A DNA stretch of 64,000 nucleotides from Ifrita kowaldi (taxonomy: Eukaryota > Chordata > Aves > Passeriformes > Cinclosomatidae). Shown in pieces: positions 37,001 through 48,608 of this stretch (the stretch's first letter is position 1; the number at the start of each line of letters is the position of its first letter). The notes beneath the pieces are model-generated. The model saw only the letters and a list, made by a program, of their open reading frames with translations. It was not told where the DNA came from and made no database searches. The stretch covers positions 794,558-858,557 of the forward strand of contig VZRS01012070.1 in NCBI GenBank assembly GCA_013398055.1, given 5' to 3'. The translations under genes were made by a program, and so were the position numbers.

Positions 37001-40000
37001 TTTGTGGAGATCCTGATTTATTACCTGAACATCTTTCTTCTTCAGAAGAATAATGATTTATCAGGAGAGTGGTTGCTGAGTAGGTGTTGGTTGCTCCATC
37101 CGTAGAGAATTAAAATGACATTGTTTTTCCAGATGAAATTGTAATGCTGTAGAGAGCAATTTATGCTGTAGTTTTCCCCAGATTTATTAGACTGAAGACT
37201 TTCACGGGTTTCTTTTATAACAGTACTTCTGCTGAATGACAGATTGGATAAGCGATGCTACTGATTCTTCTTGGGCTTTTGTTTTTGTTGCATTCACATA
37301 CTGTGGCATACTCACATTGCATGAGTTTACTGCAGTGAGACCTTCAAAAGCAGCAGTGAGGTCAGGTTTTTGCTGCTGTGATCTGCACATTGTCTGAATT
37401 TAAATGGAGGTAAGGGGATTTGTGGTTCAAATTTGAAAAACTTTAGAAAGACGACCTTACTGGTCCATTTGCATGGGTATCATCGAAGTTCTACATGCAC
37501 GAAGTGTTTCTGGTAAATTCCAAAAATGTAACCAGTTAGAAGGTGTTTGGTTTTGTTTGCCTTAGATGTTTCTGCCAGTAGAGTTCATTTCACTTGTGAT
37601 CAGAGTGAAAATGGCTCTTCCATCACCAGCATTACCACCAGCACTGGGGAGGCTATCATCCATTTTGCAGTAGTTTTGATGAAGAGTGGGCTCTGTCCCA
37701 TTGGTAGATTTGCCTGAAGAGATAGTCTGGAGTCTAGGTCATTAATTTACCATCAGGAAGGTAGGTGGAGATGCTCACATTTGATCTGAATTGGATGGAG
37801 ACAGTGACATGTATGTCAGTGCCCACCTGACTGTGACAACATGGTGCATATTCTTCTGAGTAAAAGCTAGTGAGTGGACAAGTTGAACCTGATAGAAACA
37901 GCCCCTGGCAGGAGCTGAGCTGGAGCACTTCGGCAGGGAGCTGATTGCACCGTAGGAGCTGGTGTGTGCTGTTAATGGCTGCTGTCCCCTCCTGTCTCTG
38001 CAGGGTGCACGCTGTGTGACAAGGCGTATCCATCAGACTGCCCGGATCACGGGCCCGTCACCTTTGTCCCCGATAGCCCCATCGAGAGCCGAGCCAGGCT
38101 GTCCCTGCCGAAGCAGCTGCTCCTCCGGCAGTCCATCATGGGAGCTGAAGCGGGTAAGGATCACATTACTGTGCACTTCCCTGCAGCAGTTTAAAATACA
38201 CTCACTGCCTGAAATCCAAAACCGTAGGGAGATTAATGTGGGAAAGAAACACCGCAATAGAGAGATGCTTCCCTCTTCTGTAATCACCCTGACTTACATT
38301 ATCCCAGAGCTCCTTGTGGTCTGGTTACTGCTTAGACTTCAGCTGTACCGTAGGGCTGCTGCCACAGCATGTGGCACTTCATTAGGCCAAGCACAAGCAA
38401 GGTATGGTGTTTGTTTTTATTGTGCTAAACAGCCCAGGCACAGCTTTGATAAGAAAGCGTTGCAGCAATTGCAGTTGGGGGAAGGTAACAATTAGAAGTA
38501 ATAGAGGAGATTTCTGTCTGCTTGTTCATCAGCTTGGTTTGCTACCTTCTGGGTGCCCTCATTGGAGACTCCCATTGATCACGAGTGCCTCTGTTTTTTT
38601 CCCCCCTTCATTTACGTTTGGCATGTAGACTGTGACCTTGTCATTGGATGTGGACCTTGTTACTGTATTTCATGTCACTGTCACCTGGAAATCGAAGAGT
38701 ACAGTGCAGTACCCTAAGGATCTGAAGGCTAGAGAAGAATGTGATTATTGGCTTGCTTAGTGATGCTGCTTGTTGAGAGTAGATTACATCTGTTCTTTTC
38801 AAGCTGCACTAGTTTCCAGTTTCTTCCTAAGAGCTATTCAGTGTATTCACGTAGACCTATATATATATATATATTTATATATAAAATGTTTAATAATAAA
38901 TAATATACACGCAGGAATCCCTCTGCCCATGACAGAAATACAGCTGCCTCTGGGGAGAAATGCAGAAGCTGCTTAACAATGCCCAGCAACAATTCTGGAA
39001 ATTCCTGGGGATTAGGTAGGCAAAATGTAGTTACTGCAACTAGTATTTTCTGCTTCTGCAGAAAGTGCCATGCGAACTTTAATTGGTACAAGTGGCTAGG
39101 ATGTTAGTTTTATAGCTTACTGAAAAGTAAATTACTTGCTTTTGACCAAATAAATATTTGTAATTACACCAAAGCGGCTCCCAATAGTGTCATGTGGTGG
39201 TGGTGGTTCTTGTCTCTGCCATAGGTGTGTTCCACACGTGAAGTAGAAGCTTTGATGATCTTACGCATAGATATTACCTCTGGAGCATTATCTCATGAGC
39301 CTCCCACTTCTTTATCATGCATGATTAGTTGTTTAAAGAATTGATTTCTTCAGATTTTGGTCTTCTGATGATAGGTGTGTGGACACGAGAAACCATTCCT
39401 GTGAGGACTTGTTTTGGACCTTTGATCGGGCAGCAGAGCCATTCTCTGGAGGTGGCCGACTGGACAGACAAAGCAGCCAGTCACATCTGGAAGGTCAGTG
39501 GGTGCTGTGGCTCAAAGAACCTGCCACCATGCCTTTGTCTGGTGAAAGCTGCCACATGACAGCAACTTTATCATCCTTGCCAAAAGTCAAAAGTAATGCA
39601 GTTTAATTGTTTAATGCTAAGTATCAGCACAGCAGAGCTGTATACCTTGCAGTATGCTGGTAGTCAGTCCTGAAGTACAAAAAGCTGCTTTAATGCCTTC
39701 TCTTTTATAGGGCTATATGTGGTTTCAGTATTTGTGTGGAGCTGCAGCAGAGACTGTATATGAATTACTAGGCAGCAGTTGTTTGTTTGTTTTGTATCTC
39801 TGTTCATTGAAAGTTCTCCCAGGTGATGAATGATTTGTTTTAGGAAAGCAAATTTAAAGCTTTCTTTTCGCCATCATTTCATTTTCAGAAAGTAAATCTG
39901 ATCTATATAAATAAAACATGTACTGTTTGCCCAGATATTGTTATTCACAAGACTTGGTTTGTAAGAAAAGCAGCCAAATGCATTTCTGGTGGGAGCTAAA

Positions 40001-43000
40001 GGTGAGAAAGATGCTGATAAACAGGTTTTCTGGCCTCCTGGGTAGCAGAGGTCAAGGTTCTGTGTGAAGAGAAAGTAAGGAGTGAAAACAGGGCTGTGGT
40101 GTGGGCAATGGCAATGGAGACTTCCTAGCTTGTTCTAGGTAAACACATCCTCTCTTAAAGAAAGAGGCTGGCTTTCACTGCATTTATTGCTGTGTTTTGT
40201 CCTAAGATTGCATTTGTTTTTCCTGGTAGATCTATCACAATGGTGTCCTGGAGTTCTGTATCATCACAACTGATGAAAATGAATGTAACTGGATGATGTT
40301 CGTACGCAAAGCCAGGTGAGAGCCACCGGTACGGTGCTGAGTAGCTTTGAGTGTGAGCTGCCAGCTCGTAGGAAGCTGTACTGGAGACTGTGCACTGCTG
40401 CACTGCCTGCCCACATGGGTAATGAGCTTGGGACCAAGGGACCTTCAGGAGTTACCCAGTGGGGACAGTGAAACACAGCAGTGGAGAATGTTACAGGAGA
40501 ACCAGTATGCACACGGACATAGAACAGCCTCAAACCTGCCCACATAATTGTTCCCTGTGTTCTAAAGCTTTAAACCAGGTTTTTTATATAGTAACTTAGT
40601 GTGTATTAGGTTGTTACTGCTTTTCCTCTGCCCCATTCCTTTTAGTTACATCTGTGAAGTTGACATTTGATTGTCCTTTTGATTTTAATACTTTATTAAC
40701 AAAGTGTCCCTGAGTTCTTTGGGCCAAGTTCCAAGCCCTTACAGCTTGTGAGACCTGTCCTTTTCAGTCTTTTTGGAATCTATGGTGAAAACTATCCAGG
40801 CTGGCCTAAGTATTGCTCCATCCATGGTCCACTGAGAAGGCTGAACTGTTCCTGTTTCTCTGTGACGAAGTAGGTTTCTCCTGCAGTTCATTTCATTGTT
40901 CTCATATGCAGGAATCAGGAAGTTTAATATTTGATCTCCCACTGCAGTGGGGCAGAGCTTTTGCTGGTTTCAGATACTGGGAACAAACCTATGCAAGATA
41001 CTGCTTCAAAAGATGAATGACCACCTCTTGGAAAAGTTCAAGAGGACTTTTTAAAGATAATTTTGCTTTAAGACATTACTGATATTTTTTTCTGTCATGC
41101 ATTCTCTATTTCTTAAGGGATGTATCTATCTCTATTAATCTATGTATATGAAAGATACAGATTTTTGTAGTTTCTTAGGAGATCATAAACTCACTTCTCT
41201 CAGCCCACTCCAATGTCTATTAATGTTCTCAGAAGTGGTGTGAGAAACGCATCATTCGGTGGAGCAGATCAGCTCTCAAGGTCTAGTGATTCTTTCCTTT
41301 AATAAAGAAGGACAGAGTGTCACAGAAGTGACAGACATGAGAGTTTTTATAATGTGCTGACAAGCACTGAGGTTCTCATTACCTTTTTATAGGAATTCTT
41401 CTTTTCCCTTTTCTCCTCCTTTCCGCACCTTTCCTTTTTTTCTTTTCTATTTTCCTTTTCCTTGCCTTTTCTTTTTTCTATTTTTCTTTTCATTTCCTAT
41501 TCTCTTCTATTTTTCTTTTCTTTTATCTTCTTTTTTCTTTTTCTTTTCTTTTATCTTCTTTTTTCTTTTTCTTTTCTTTTATCTTCTTTTTTCTTTTTCT
41601 TTTCTTTTATCTTCTTTTTTCTTTTTCTTTTCTTTTATCTTCTTTTTTCTTTTTCTTTTCTTTTATCTTCTTTTTTCTTTTTCTTTTCTTTTATCTTCTT
41701 TTTTCTTTTTCTTTTCTTTTATCTTCTTTTTTCTTTTTCTTTTCTTTTATCTTCTTTTTTCTTTTTCTTTTCTTTTATCTTCTTTTTTCTTTTTCTTTTC
41801 TTTTATCTTCTTTTTTCTTTTTCTTTTCTTTTATCTTCTTTTTTCTTTTTCTTTTCTTTTTTTCTTTTTCTTTCTCTTTTCTTCTGTTCTCGTCTTCTCT
41901 TTTCTCTCTCAAAAAGTCACTACTTCTGGAGGGCTTTCATTCCTAACTGTTGTTGTTGCTGTAGGAACCGGGAAGAGCAGAACCTGGTAGCTTATCCTCA
42001 TGATGGAAAAATTTACTTCTGCACCTCTCGGGACATCCCCCCTGAACACGAGCTTCTCTTCTATTACAGTCGGGACTATGCACGACAGCTTGGTAAGTAA
42101 GAGCTCACTCTGTTGGTTTTGCAGGGAATGGCCAGCCTGAATTCCCTTTCAGTGCTGTTTCTGGGCTATGTGACTTGGGAGTGCATTGTGTTCCTTCTCA
42201 GTTCCTACTGGTGCATATCATAAGCTCCTTTTACATTTCATGACCACAGAGTGCCATCACTTAAAAGAAACAATTCCCAATTTAATTTCACTTAACAGGA
42301 GTAAAAGATCACAATTTTGAAGAAAAAGCATTTTAATTCTGTTCATCCAGGGCTAAGGGAGTTTTGGAGCTGAAGATGTTCCTATTCTCCCCCACCTTGG
42401 GTTGTGATAAGTTAGATTTGGTGGAGCTGTGCTCAAAACTGTTCCAAAGTTTGGCCCCTCAAAACATTTCAAATTACCTACCTGAAACAGTTGGAAAGCA
42501 ACACTGGAGCTGAAAAGAACAAAGGGAAAATCTCTGCACCTGTCTTTGCTACCACGGACTATTAACGTGGACCTTGTTCAAGCTCTGTTAGGCCTTACTG
42601 TGCCTCATTGCAAGTGATGCTTTTGTGCCCAAAGGTGTCCCTGAACATCCAGACGTGCACATCTGCCACTGCGGGAAGGAATGCGCTTCCTATGCGGACT
42701 TCAAGGCCCATTTGAGCAGCCATATTCACAACCACCTCCCCAGTCAGGGGCACAGCAGCAGCCACGGGCCAGGCCACGGCAAGGAAAGGAAGTGGAAGTG
42801 CTCCATGTGCCCCCAGGCTTTCATCTCCCCTTCCAAGCTGCACGTGCACTTCATGGGGCACATGGGCATGAAGCCGCACAAGTGCGATTTCTGTAGCAAA
42901 GCTTTCAGCGATCCGAGCAACTTACGGACACACCTCAAGATCCACACAGGTGAGGGCTTTGTACAGATGCCTGTGCGAGGACAAGGGAGAGGGTGATGGT

Positions 43001-45653
43001 CAACTTACAGGCCAGCAATAGACAGTGTGGATATTTTTGCCTCTTTTTTTTCAGTATTCCCTATTGGGAATCACAAAATGCAAATTACAAAGCTGGAAAT
43101 GGAAAAAAATTGGGAGTCCAGTGCTCTCAAGTCAAGCATAGGAAGCTGTAGGCTCAGTAGTCAGGAGTTTTAATGAACTGATCAAGTACAAATGTGGTAT
43201 ATACAACCACGGAATACTCGGTGGGGTGGGATTCAAGTGGTATTCAGACTTAGTCTGAACTCAGTAGCATGCTGGGGTTTTGAACTATTCCTGGCAAAGA
43301 ATAGCAGAAGAAGTACTGATAAGTGGAAAAATGGGATAAAACATAGAAGTTATCAAAGGGCCAGTGAGGCTTGTACCTGTGTGTTTGTTAGATAAGAGAA
43401 CTTGTTTGTGTAGACAAAGGCAATGCAGTGCATCAAATGTGGTTGGGCTCCAGTAAGGCATCAGATACAATTCCTGTGGGAAATCAGTGGAGATAGGAGT
43501 GTACTAATGTACAGTAACTAGATGGTTACCATGGTTACTGTTACAAAGGAAGCTACCATTGTTTTTACTGAAGAATTCATCTTGGATAACACTAGTCTTT
43601 TTAAGTATTTGCCTGAATCTCTTGGTGGAAAAATGTACAGACCTGCTGAGGGTGTTTTGATGTCCAGAACAGGGAGGCACAGTTGGTGTGGACAAGAAGC
43701 AGAGAGCCTGCCTCACAGGAAAGGCTGGCTGACCACAAGCACTGGAGAAACAAGAGTCAGTGGTGTTTAGAAGGACAAAGTGCAGAAAGGTGCATCACAC
43801 TAGGGCATCAGTGGTTTGAAACAGTATCGTGACATTCTTTTTTTGGCTTGGGGGCATATGGAGTAGGGGATGAAAAGCTTTGGGAATGATGAAGTCAGAT
43901 GCCTGGTTTTTTGCATAGCTAAATATAGATTGGAACTAAGTAGGCCTTTATGCTGAGTCTGAAGGAACTGCAGGAGAAAACAGGTCCTGTTCACAAAGAA
44001 TTTGCTTTTCTTCAGGGTAAAATTTAGTTTTTCAGCAGCGATCAGGCTTGTTTGCTTACTGCATTTCTTGGGGCACTGAGTGCCAATCTGTGGGTGTCCA
44101 TGTGTGCTCCTAGGTCAGAAGAATTACCGCTGCACCCTCTGTGACAAGTCGTTCACGCAGAAGGCTCACCTGGAGTCACACATGGTCATCCACACCGGGG
44201 AGAAGAACCTCAAGTGCGATTACTGTGAGAAGCTCTTCATGCGGAGGCAGGACCTCAAGCAGCACGTCCTCACTCACACACAGTAAGTGACCTCACAGGA
44301 GCTGTGGGACTGGCCAGTGCAAGAAACAATGAAGCTGAACAGCCCGAGACAGAATCTCGAGTTTGCAGATAGCTTGGCCTAGGGAGCATAGATGGGCTCA
44401 TCCTCTGAAATGACAGAGAATTCACTCTGGACAAAGTCCTTGTTTTACTGGCTGCAGTTGTGGAGTTCTAGTGTTTGCAATATTTCAGTGACACAGTAAA
44501 TTCCAAGCGTGCTCCTTGTGTTGGGAAATGGCAGTCTGGAGTGTTCGTCATTTTGAAGAGAAAGGGGGTTGTTTGATTTACATTTAATTCTTTGCTGAGA
44601 ACTGTTTCTACATCCCAGTGTGACCACAGAAGACGAACTTCGCAGTGCTATTGTCACCGAGTACTTTGTTAGTGAACTCCACCTTGTTTGCCCTCGGGGT
44701 GTGGTACAGCCATTCCCAGCCCTTTCCTCCCTGCAGGTCTCACTCAAGCGCTTGCTGTCCTACTCCTTCTGTAAGTAGATCCCTACCCACAGCCCTCTGC
44801 CAGGCCAGGTCTTTTGCTCTGAGAATCTCTCCATCCTGTACATTTACTCCCAATCCAAGGTGCTCCCATAAATGCTACTTGCCCAAAGCTACTCCCTTCG
44901 CTTATTTCATTTTCAGCATCTGGTTTTTGTACTCACTTGGAATCCGGTGCTGTTTCTGTCATGCTGCCTAGGAGACAGTGTAGTGCAGCCAGCATGAGTG
45001 AGAGACAGACAGACACAGACTCGCTTTGCTGCTTGTTCCTACAGTCTGAGCCAGGAGCACTACTGCTGGGAGGTATTTTGCAGTGTCATTACAGAATTTG
45101 TTGCAGTCTGGTAAGCTCCTCTGCTTAGCATTTACAGACTGAGGGTTGTTAACATGCAGCAGCCTTGTTTCCTTATTTGTTCTTCCCTGCCCCCTCCCTG
45201 CCCCCCTTCCTGCAGAATGGGAAGGAAACTGACCTTTTCATCAAGGGCAGTATGTCTGTCCTTGCTAAAACGTGGACCTTAATCAGCATTTTAATATGAG
45301 CTGCCTTGTGGCAGGAGCAAACTCACTTTTTTGTGTCTTGCAGAGAACGGCAGATCAAGTGCCCCAAGTGTGATAAGCTGTTCCTGAGGACAAACCACCT
45401 GAAGAAGCATCTCAACTCACATGAAGGAAAGAGGGACTATGTTTGTGAAAAATGCTCCAAGGCTTATCTAACCAAATATCACCTCACTCGACACTTAAAA
45501 ATATGTAAAGGCCCCACATCCAGTCTGTCAGCCCCAGAGGAGGAAGAAGAGGAGGATTCGGAGGAGGAATTAATAGACTCTATGAGGACTGAAGACTGTA
45601 GGATTAACAATGGAGTCTATTCAACAGGTGACGCTCTCTCTGGACACAAATGA
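31073..45653 (+). CDS. PRDM4: PR/SET domain zinc-finger protein 4 (ten coding exons)
   Basis: Coding exons: 31072-31205 (ATG at 31073), 31862-32047, 34079-34873, 38004-38153, 39375-39493, 40230-40315, 41965-42092, 42635-42949, 44114-44282 and 45344-45653. All introns are GT-AG and in phase, giving 796 residues plus TGA. Order along the protein: an N-terminal Ser/Thr/Pro-rich half; a zinc knuckle (CTLCDKAYPSDC, ~373-384); a PR domain (~400-532, ending FYYSRDYARQLG); one isolated C2H2-like finger (HICHCGKECASY); then six tandem fingers, the last ending Cys (HLTRHLKIC); and an acidic tail (PEEEEEEDSEEE). PRDM4 (also SC1/PFM1) is a nuclear regulator reported to bind p75NTR and to recruit PRMT5. 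Human PRDM4 has 801 residues, with four extra at the start encoded on an upstream exon. The identity is certain; the exact start is less so. Confidence 0.95.
33289..33310 (+). repeat. (GTTT)5 microsatellite in a PRDM4 intron
   Basis: Five GTTT units followed by extra T residues, in the intron between exons 31862-32047 and 34079-34873. No effect is expected. Confidence 0.85.
38858..38884. repeat. Short (AT)n tract in a PRDM4 intron
   Basis: About 26 bp of alternating A and T, interrupted once by TTT, lies between the exons ending 38153 and starting 39375. It is a simple dinucleotide repeat. Confidence 0.85.
41398..41930 (+). repeat. Pyrimidine tract with twelve-copy 28-bp minisatellite in a PRDM4 intron
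   Basis: About 530 nt are almost entirely C and T on the + strand. The core is a 28-bp unit starting ATCTTCTTTTTTC, with the ATCTTC landmark at 41525 and every 28 nt to 41833 (twelve copies). All twelve appear identical. Flanks are irregular TTTTC-type sequence. The array stops only about 100 bp before the acceptor of exon 41965-42092 (AG at 41963-41964). With A as the only purine in the unit, no reading frame on this strand contains a stop. The array is not coding. Confidence 0.93.
43395..43800 (+). mobile_element. Decayed CR1 LINE ORF2 fragment in a PRDM4 intron
   Basis: Between exons 42635-42949 and 44114-44282, the segment GACAAAGGCAATGCAGTGCA followed by CTCCAGTAAGGCATCAGATA resembles the CR1 reverse-transcriptase stretch that encodes an aspartate-phenylalanine-serine-lysine-alanine-phenylalanine-aspartate motif. 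Near 43770, GGACAAAGTGCAGAAAGGTG resembles a more 3' part of the same element. Frames are broken by stops and indels. The match is from memory of the family and is approximate; boundaries are soft. Confidence 0.5.
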
Positions 45654-46525
45654 AGAAGAGAGGGAAACTTTCTTGGATATTATAACTAGGGAAGGAAAAA
45701 ACCCTCTTCCTTGTTTCCCCAGGCACCAGTGTATGTCAGGTGAGGAGTTTTCCTTCTGTTTTGGTCTCTGCGCTACCACCACTTAATATAATCTGTAGCC
45801 AGAACACTGAACAAGACTGGATCATGCACATGCAAGTGAAGAGTTGCTAAGAAGGAAATGTGAGGCAAGATTTTTTTCACACATGCTGTGCATACTTCTT
45901 TTCCAAATCACTCAGATTAGTCCATCCAGTGCTGGGACACATGACACACCTTGCATAGCCCTTTGAGCAAAGAGCCACAAACCAGAAATGTAGCTGAGGG
46001 ATTGCAGTGACCTGTAAGCCAACTGTCCTTAACTGCCCAAGCCGTGACATGAAGAGAAACAAACAAAAAATGGTGGTGGCCATTGATGTATTTTAAAACT
46101 TTTTAACTGAAGGATGTGGTTTGGCATTAAGCAAAGACTCATCAATGCTCAGGTTTCCTCCTATAAAACAAAACCTTTTGGTTTAAACAAAAAAATAAAA
46201 GGCCAGTGAAATCAGCACTTGCAAACAAAGTAATTACCCCACTACAGAAAAATCAAATACTGGTTTTTGGAGAACAGTTATTGCCTCTTCTTCTCCCTCA
46301 AGTTCACAGCCCATGGAAGCAGGTGAAGAGAAAGACTGTATGAACTCAGTAAGGAAGGGGCTTACAGATGATCAGGCAGTGTTTACAGTATATGTTACTC
46401 CTTGTGCTGTAAACCTTTTACCACCTAGAATGATGGGAGGGTTTGCTGCTAATATTATTTATGGAATGAAGATTATTACATTTGGTTGTTTTCTTTTGAA
46501 ATAATTAAAAATGTGGCTCTTCTCT
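45654..46525 (+). other. PRDM4: PRDM4 3' UTR with candidate polyadenylation signals
   Basis: After the TGA at 45651-45653 the first hexamer is AATAAA at 46194-46199. A second candidate, ATTAAA at 46504-46509, is followed by a T-rich, GT-containing stretch (ATGTTCTTTTTTTATATTTT), which is the better downstream element. Either gives a short 3' UTR (~0.55 or ~0.87 kb). Confidence 0.5.
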
Positions 46526-48218
46526 AATGTTCTTTTTTTATATTTTCATATGCTGAAAAAGAATGTTCTACTACATTGATGCTATGAGAAATAACACCAC
46601 TTTTTAGTCATCTGCTTCTCCCAAGCTTTCCTGGGCCATGGTATGTGTAGGAGTACCTCCATGAACTGGGGCAGCTAAAGAACTGTAGATTTGCTGTGTC
46701 ACTCCTCTGGCTGTGCTGCAAAAGAAGATTCAGCTGTGCTCTGTTCTCTGACAAGGGAATGGGAGGTTCCCCTGGGAAAGAGGCTCTGCTTCTGGCCCTA
46801 AATGGCCCAAGCTCAGCTGTACCTCTCCCCGTACACTACAGTTCCTAGAGATCTCCCAGGGTTCTTGAAACCTGAAAATGCTTGCCTCACATCAGTATGT
46901 GACTAAAAAGCTCCAGAGAGAGGTTCTGGGATCTTGGTAAGGCAAGGGAAAAATGTGTTGCTTCCAGTAATGCAATTTCTTCCAAAAACAAAAAGCGACT
47001 TTGAAAGCTGCAGTGCCAATTACATTACTAGAGGTAGAGATAAGAGAAATCACTTACCCTCAAAGGCATTAACACAAAGCATTTATTTAAAATTAAATCT
47101 TTGAAAAACTTGGAAGATTTCCAATGGAGAGCAGTTGACCAGAGGTGGTTCTGGTATTTACACCTTCTTAAGCTTTACCAAAGCATTTGTTCATTTGTTG
47201 TCCACACATCATTCACTACTGCTTGGCAGAGCCAGGATGGAAGCAGGAATCCCAACACATCCAGAGTGTTCTTGGTTCCTGCAGAGCTTCACCAGACTAG
47301 AAACAGCTGAAGCAGCTTTAGAAGCAGCCAATTACCATCAAGGGAGAGGAAGGAAAGTTACAGCCCAGCCTTTTCCCCATCTGCAGTCTGTAGGGATGCA
47401 ATGTACCTGCTTTACCTCACCACAATGAACTACAGTGAGTTAGGGTGGAAAGCAGTGGGAAGAGCGTGGCAGCCATGAGTATGATCCTACAGCTGCTTTG
47501 GCATCAGTGACTTAATATCCAGGGTGTTTTTGCAGCAGGAACACTCTGCAGAGGCACCTTCAGTGTGTGCAGAGGGCAAGTGCTCAAGGGAAGGGAAGAG
47601 CATCAATTAAGTTCCTGAGGTAAAGCAGGTGGGTGTTATATTATAAATGCAAGGAAACAGTTTGAGTCACATCCCTTGATTAGGCTTGTGGTTCTGGAAA
47701 CAGAGTGTTTAAGTTGGTGGTTTGATACTCAAATTGTTCCTCTGTGCCTTCAGGTGTCAGGCAGAAATGCCCGGGCAGAGTTAAGAACATAACACAGCTT
47801 TTTACCAGTAACAGGGACCAGCTGGGATCCCAACCCTCACTTTGTGTCCTGACAGCCTCTCATGCTCCTTGAGTAGCAACTCCTTATTTCAGTTCAAATT
47901 CTCTTGAAACACCTCTGGAGTGTGAAGAAACCCAATACTATGTGCAACATCACTAAGCTTCAGGTGCTGTGGAACCTGGAAAAAGAAACCCCCAGTCCCT
48001 GTGGGATAGAGCCGGGTTATTTCTGGTTTGATATTGGTGGTATCAGTGTTAGAAATACATTCCAGGATGCTGCTTGGAGACTCCAACTTATTGCCTGGGA
48101 ACTACTGTTAATATTTAAAAAGTTACGTGGAAGATTTTAAAATCTGTAAATGTAGCCTCAAATTAAGGATAAATTATCTATTTACACTTGTAATCTAATT
48201 CAATTCAGGTGTTGTGTA
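46526..48218. other. Tail-to-tail spacer between PRDM4 and PWP1
   Basis: PRDM4 and PWP1 converge here. I see no coding exon. On the - strand, AATAAA hexamers at 48219-48224 and 47082-47087 (TTTATT on +) are candidate PWP1 poly(A) signals. If the distal one is used, most of this stretch is PWP1 3' UTR. No repeat family was recognised. Confidence 0.5.
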
Positions 48219-48608
48219 TTTATTACACAACTGTTGTGTGAAATATTTTCCCTTATGCCCTTGGAAGGTAAAAGACATAACTGTCTTTGCAGTATTCATC
48301 AAACTTCTGTAGTCACAGAATGCTTTTCTAGGGACTGTTTCATTTTATGTATCAGCTTTACATATGGTAGCCCCTGTTTCAGGGATCATTATCTCGGCTA
48401 AAGCGAGTGCTTTAATCTTTCAGAGCTGGTAACAGAGGCAGGAGCTTAGAGCTTAACCACACCACCATCTTTCTCTGTCTGAGATGAAGAAGCCTGCAGA
48501 CTGCAAGACACCAGTCATTTCCATGAACTCTCACCAAACAGGGGCATTTGTAGAATACACATTAGTTGTAGTCCCATTAATTACTTTGATTTGTTGATGT
48601 TTGGTCCA

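Noticed and set aside
37962..38495. 177-codon + strand open frame near a PRDM4 exon
   Set aside because: It is a different frame running through the real exon 38004-38153 and on past its donor site (GT at 38154). The exon's true frame gives the conserved zinc knuckle.
41462..42100. 212-codon Phe-rich open frame with 28-residue internal periodicity
   Set aside because: It is the reading of the 28-bp pyrimidine minisatellite running into a genuine PRDM4 exon. The exon has a good acceptor at 41964, and the low-complexity part is intronic.
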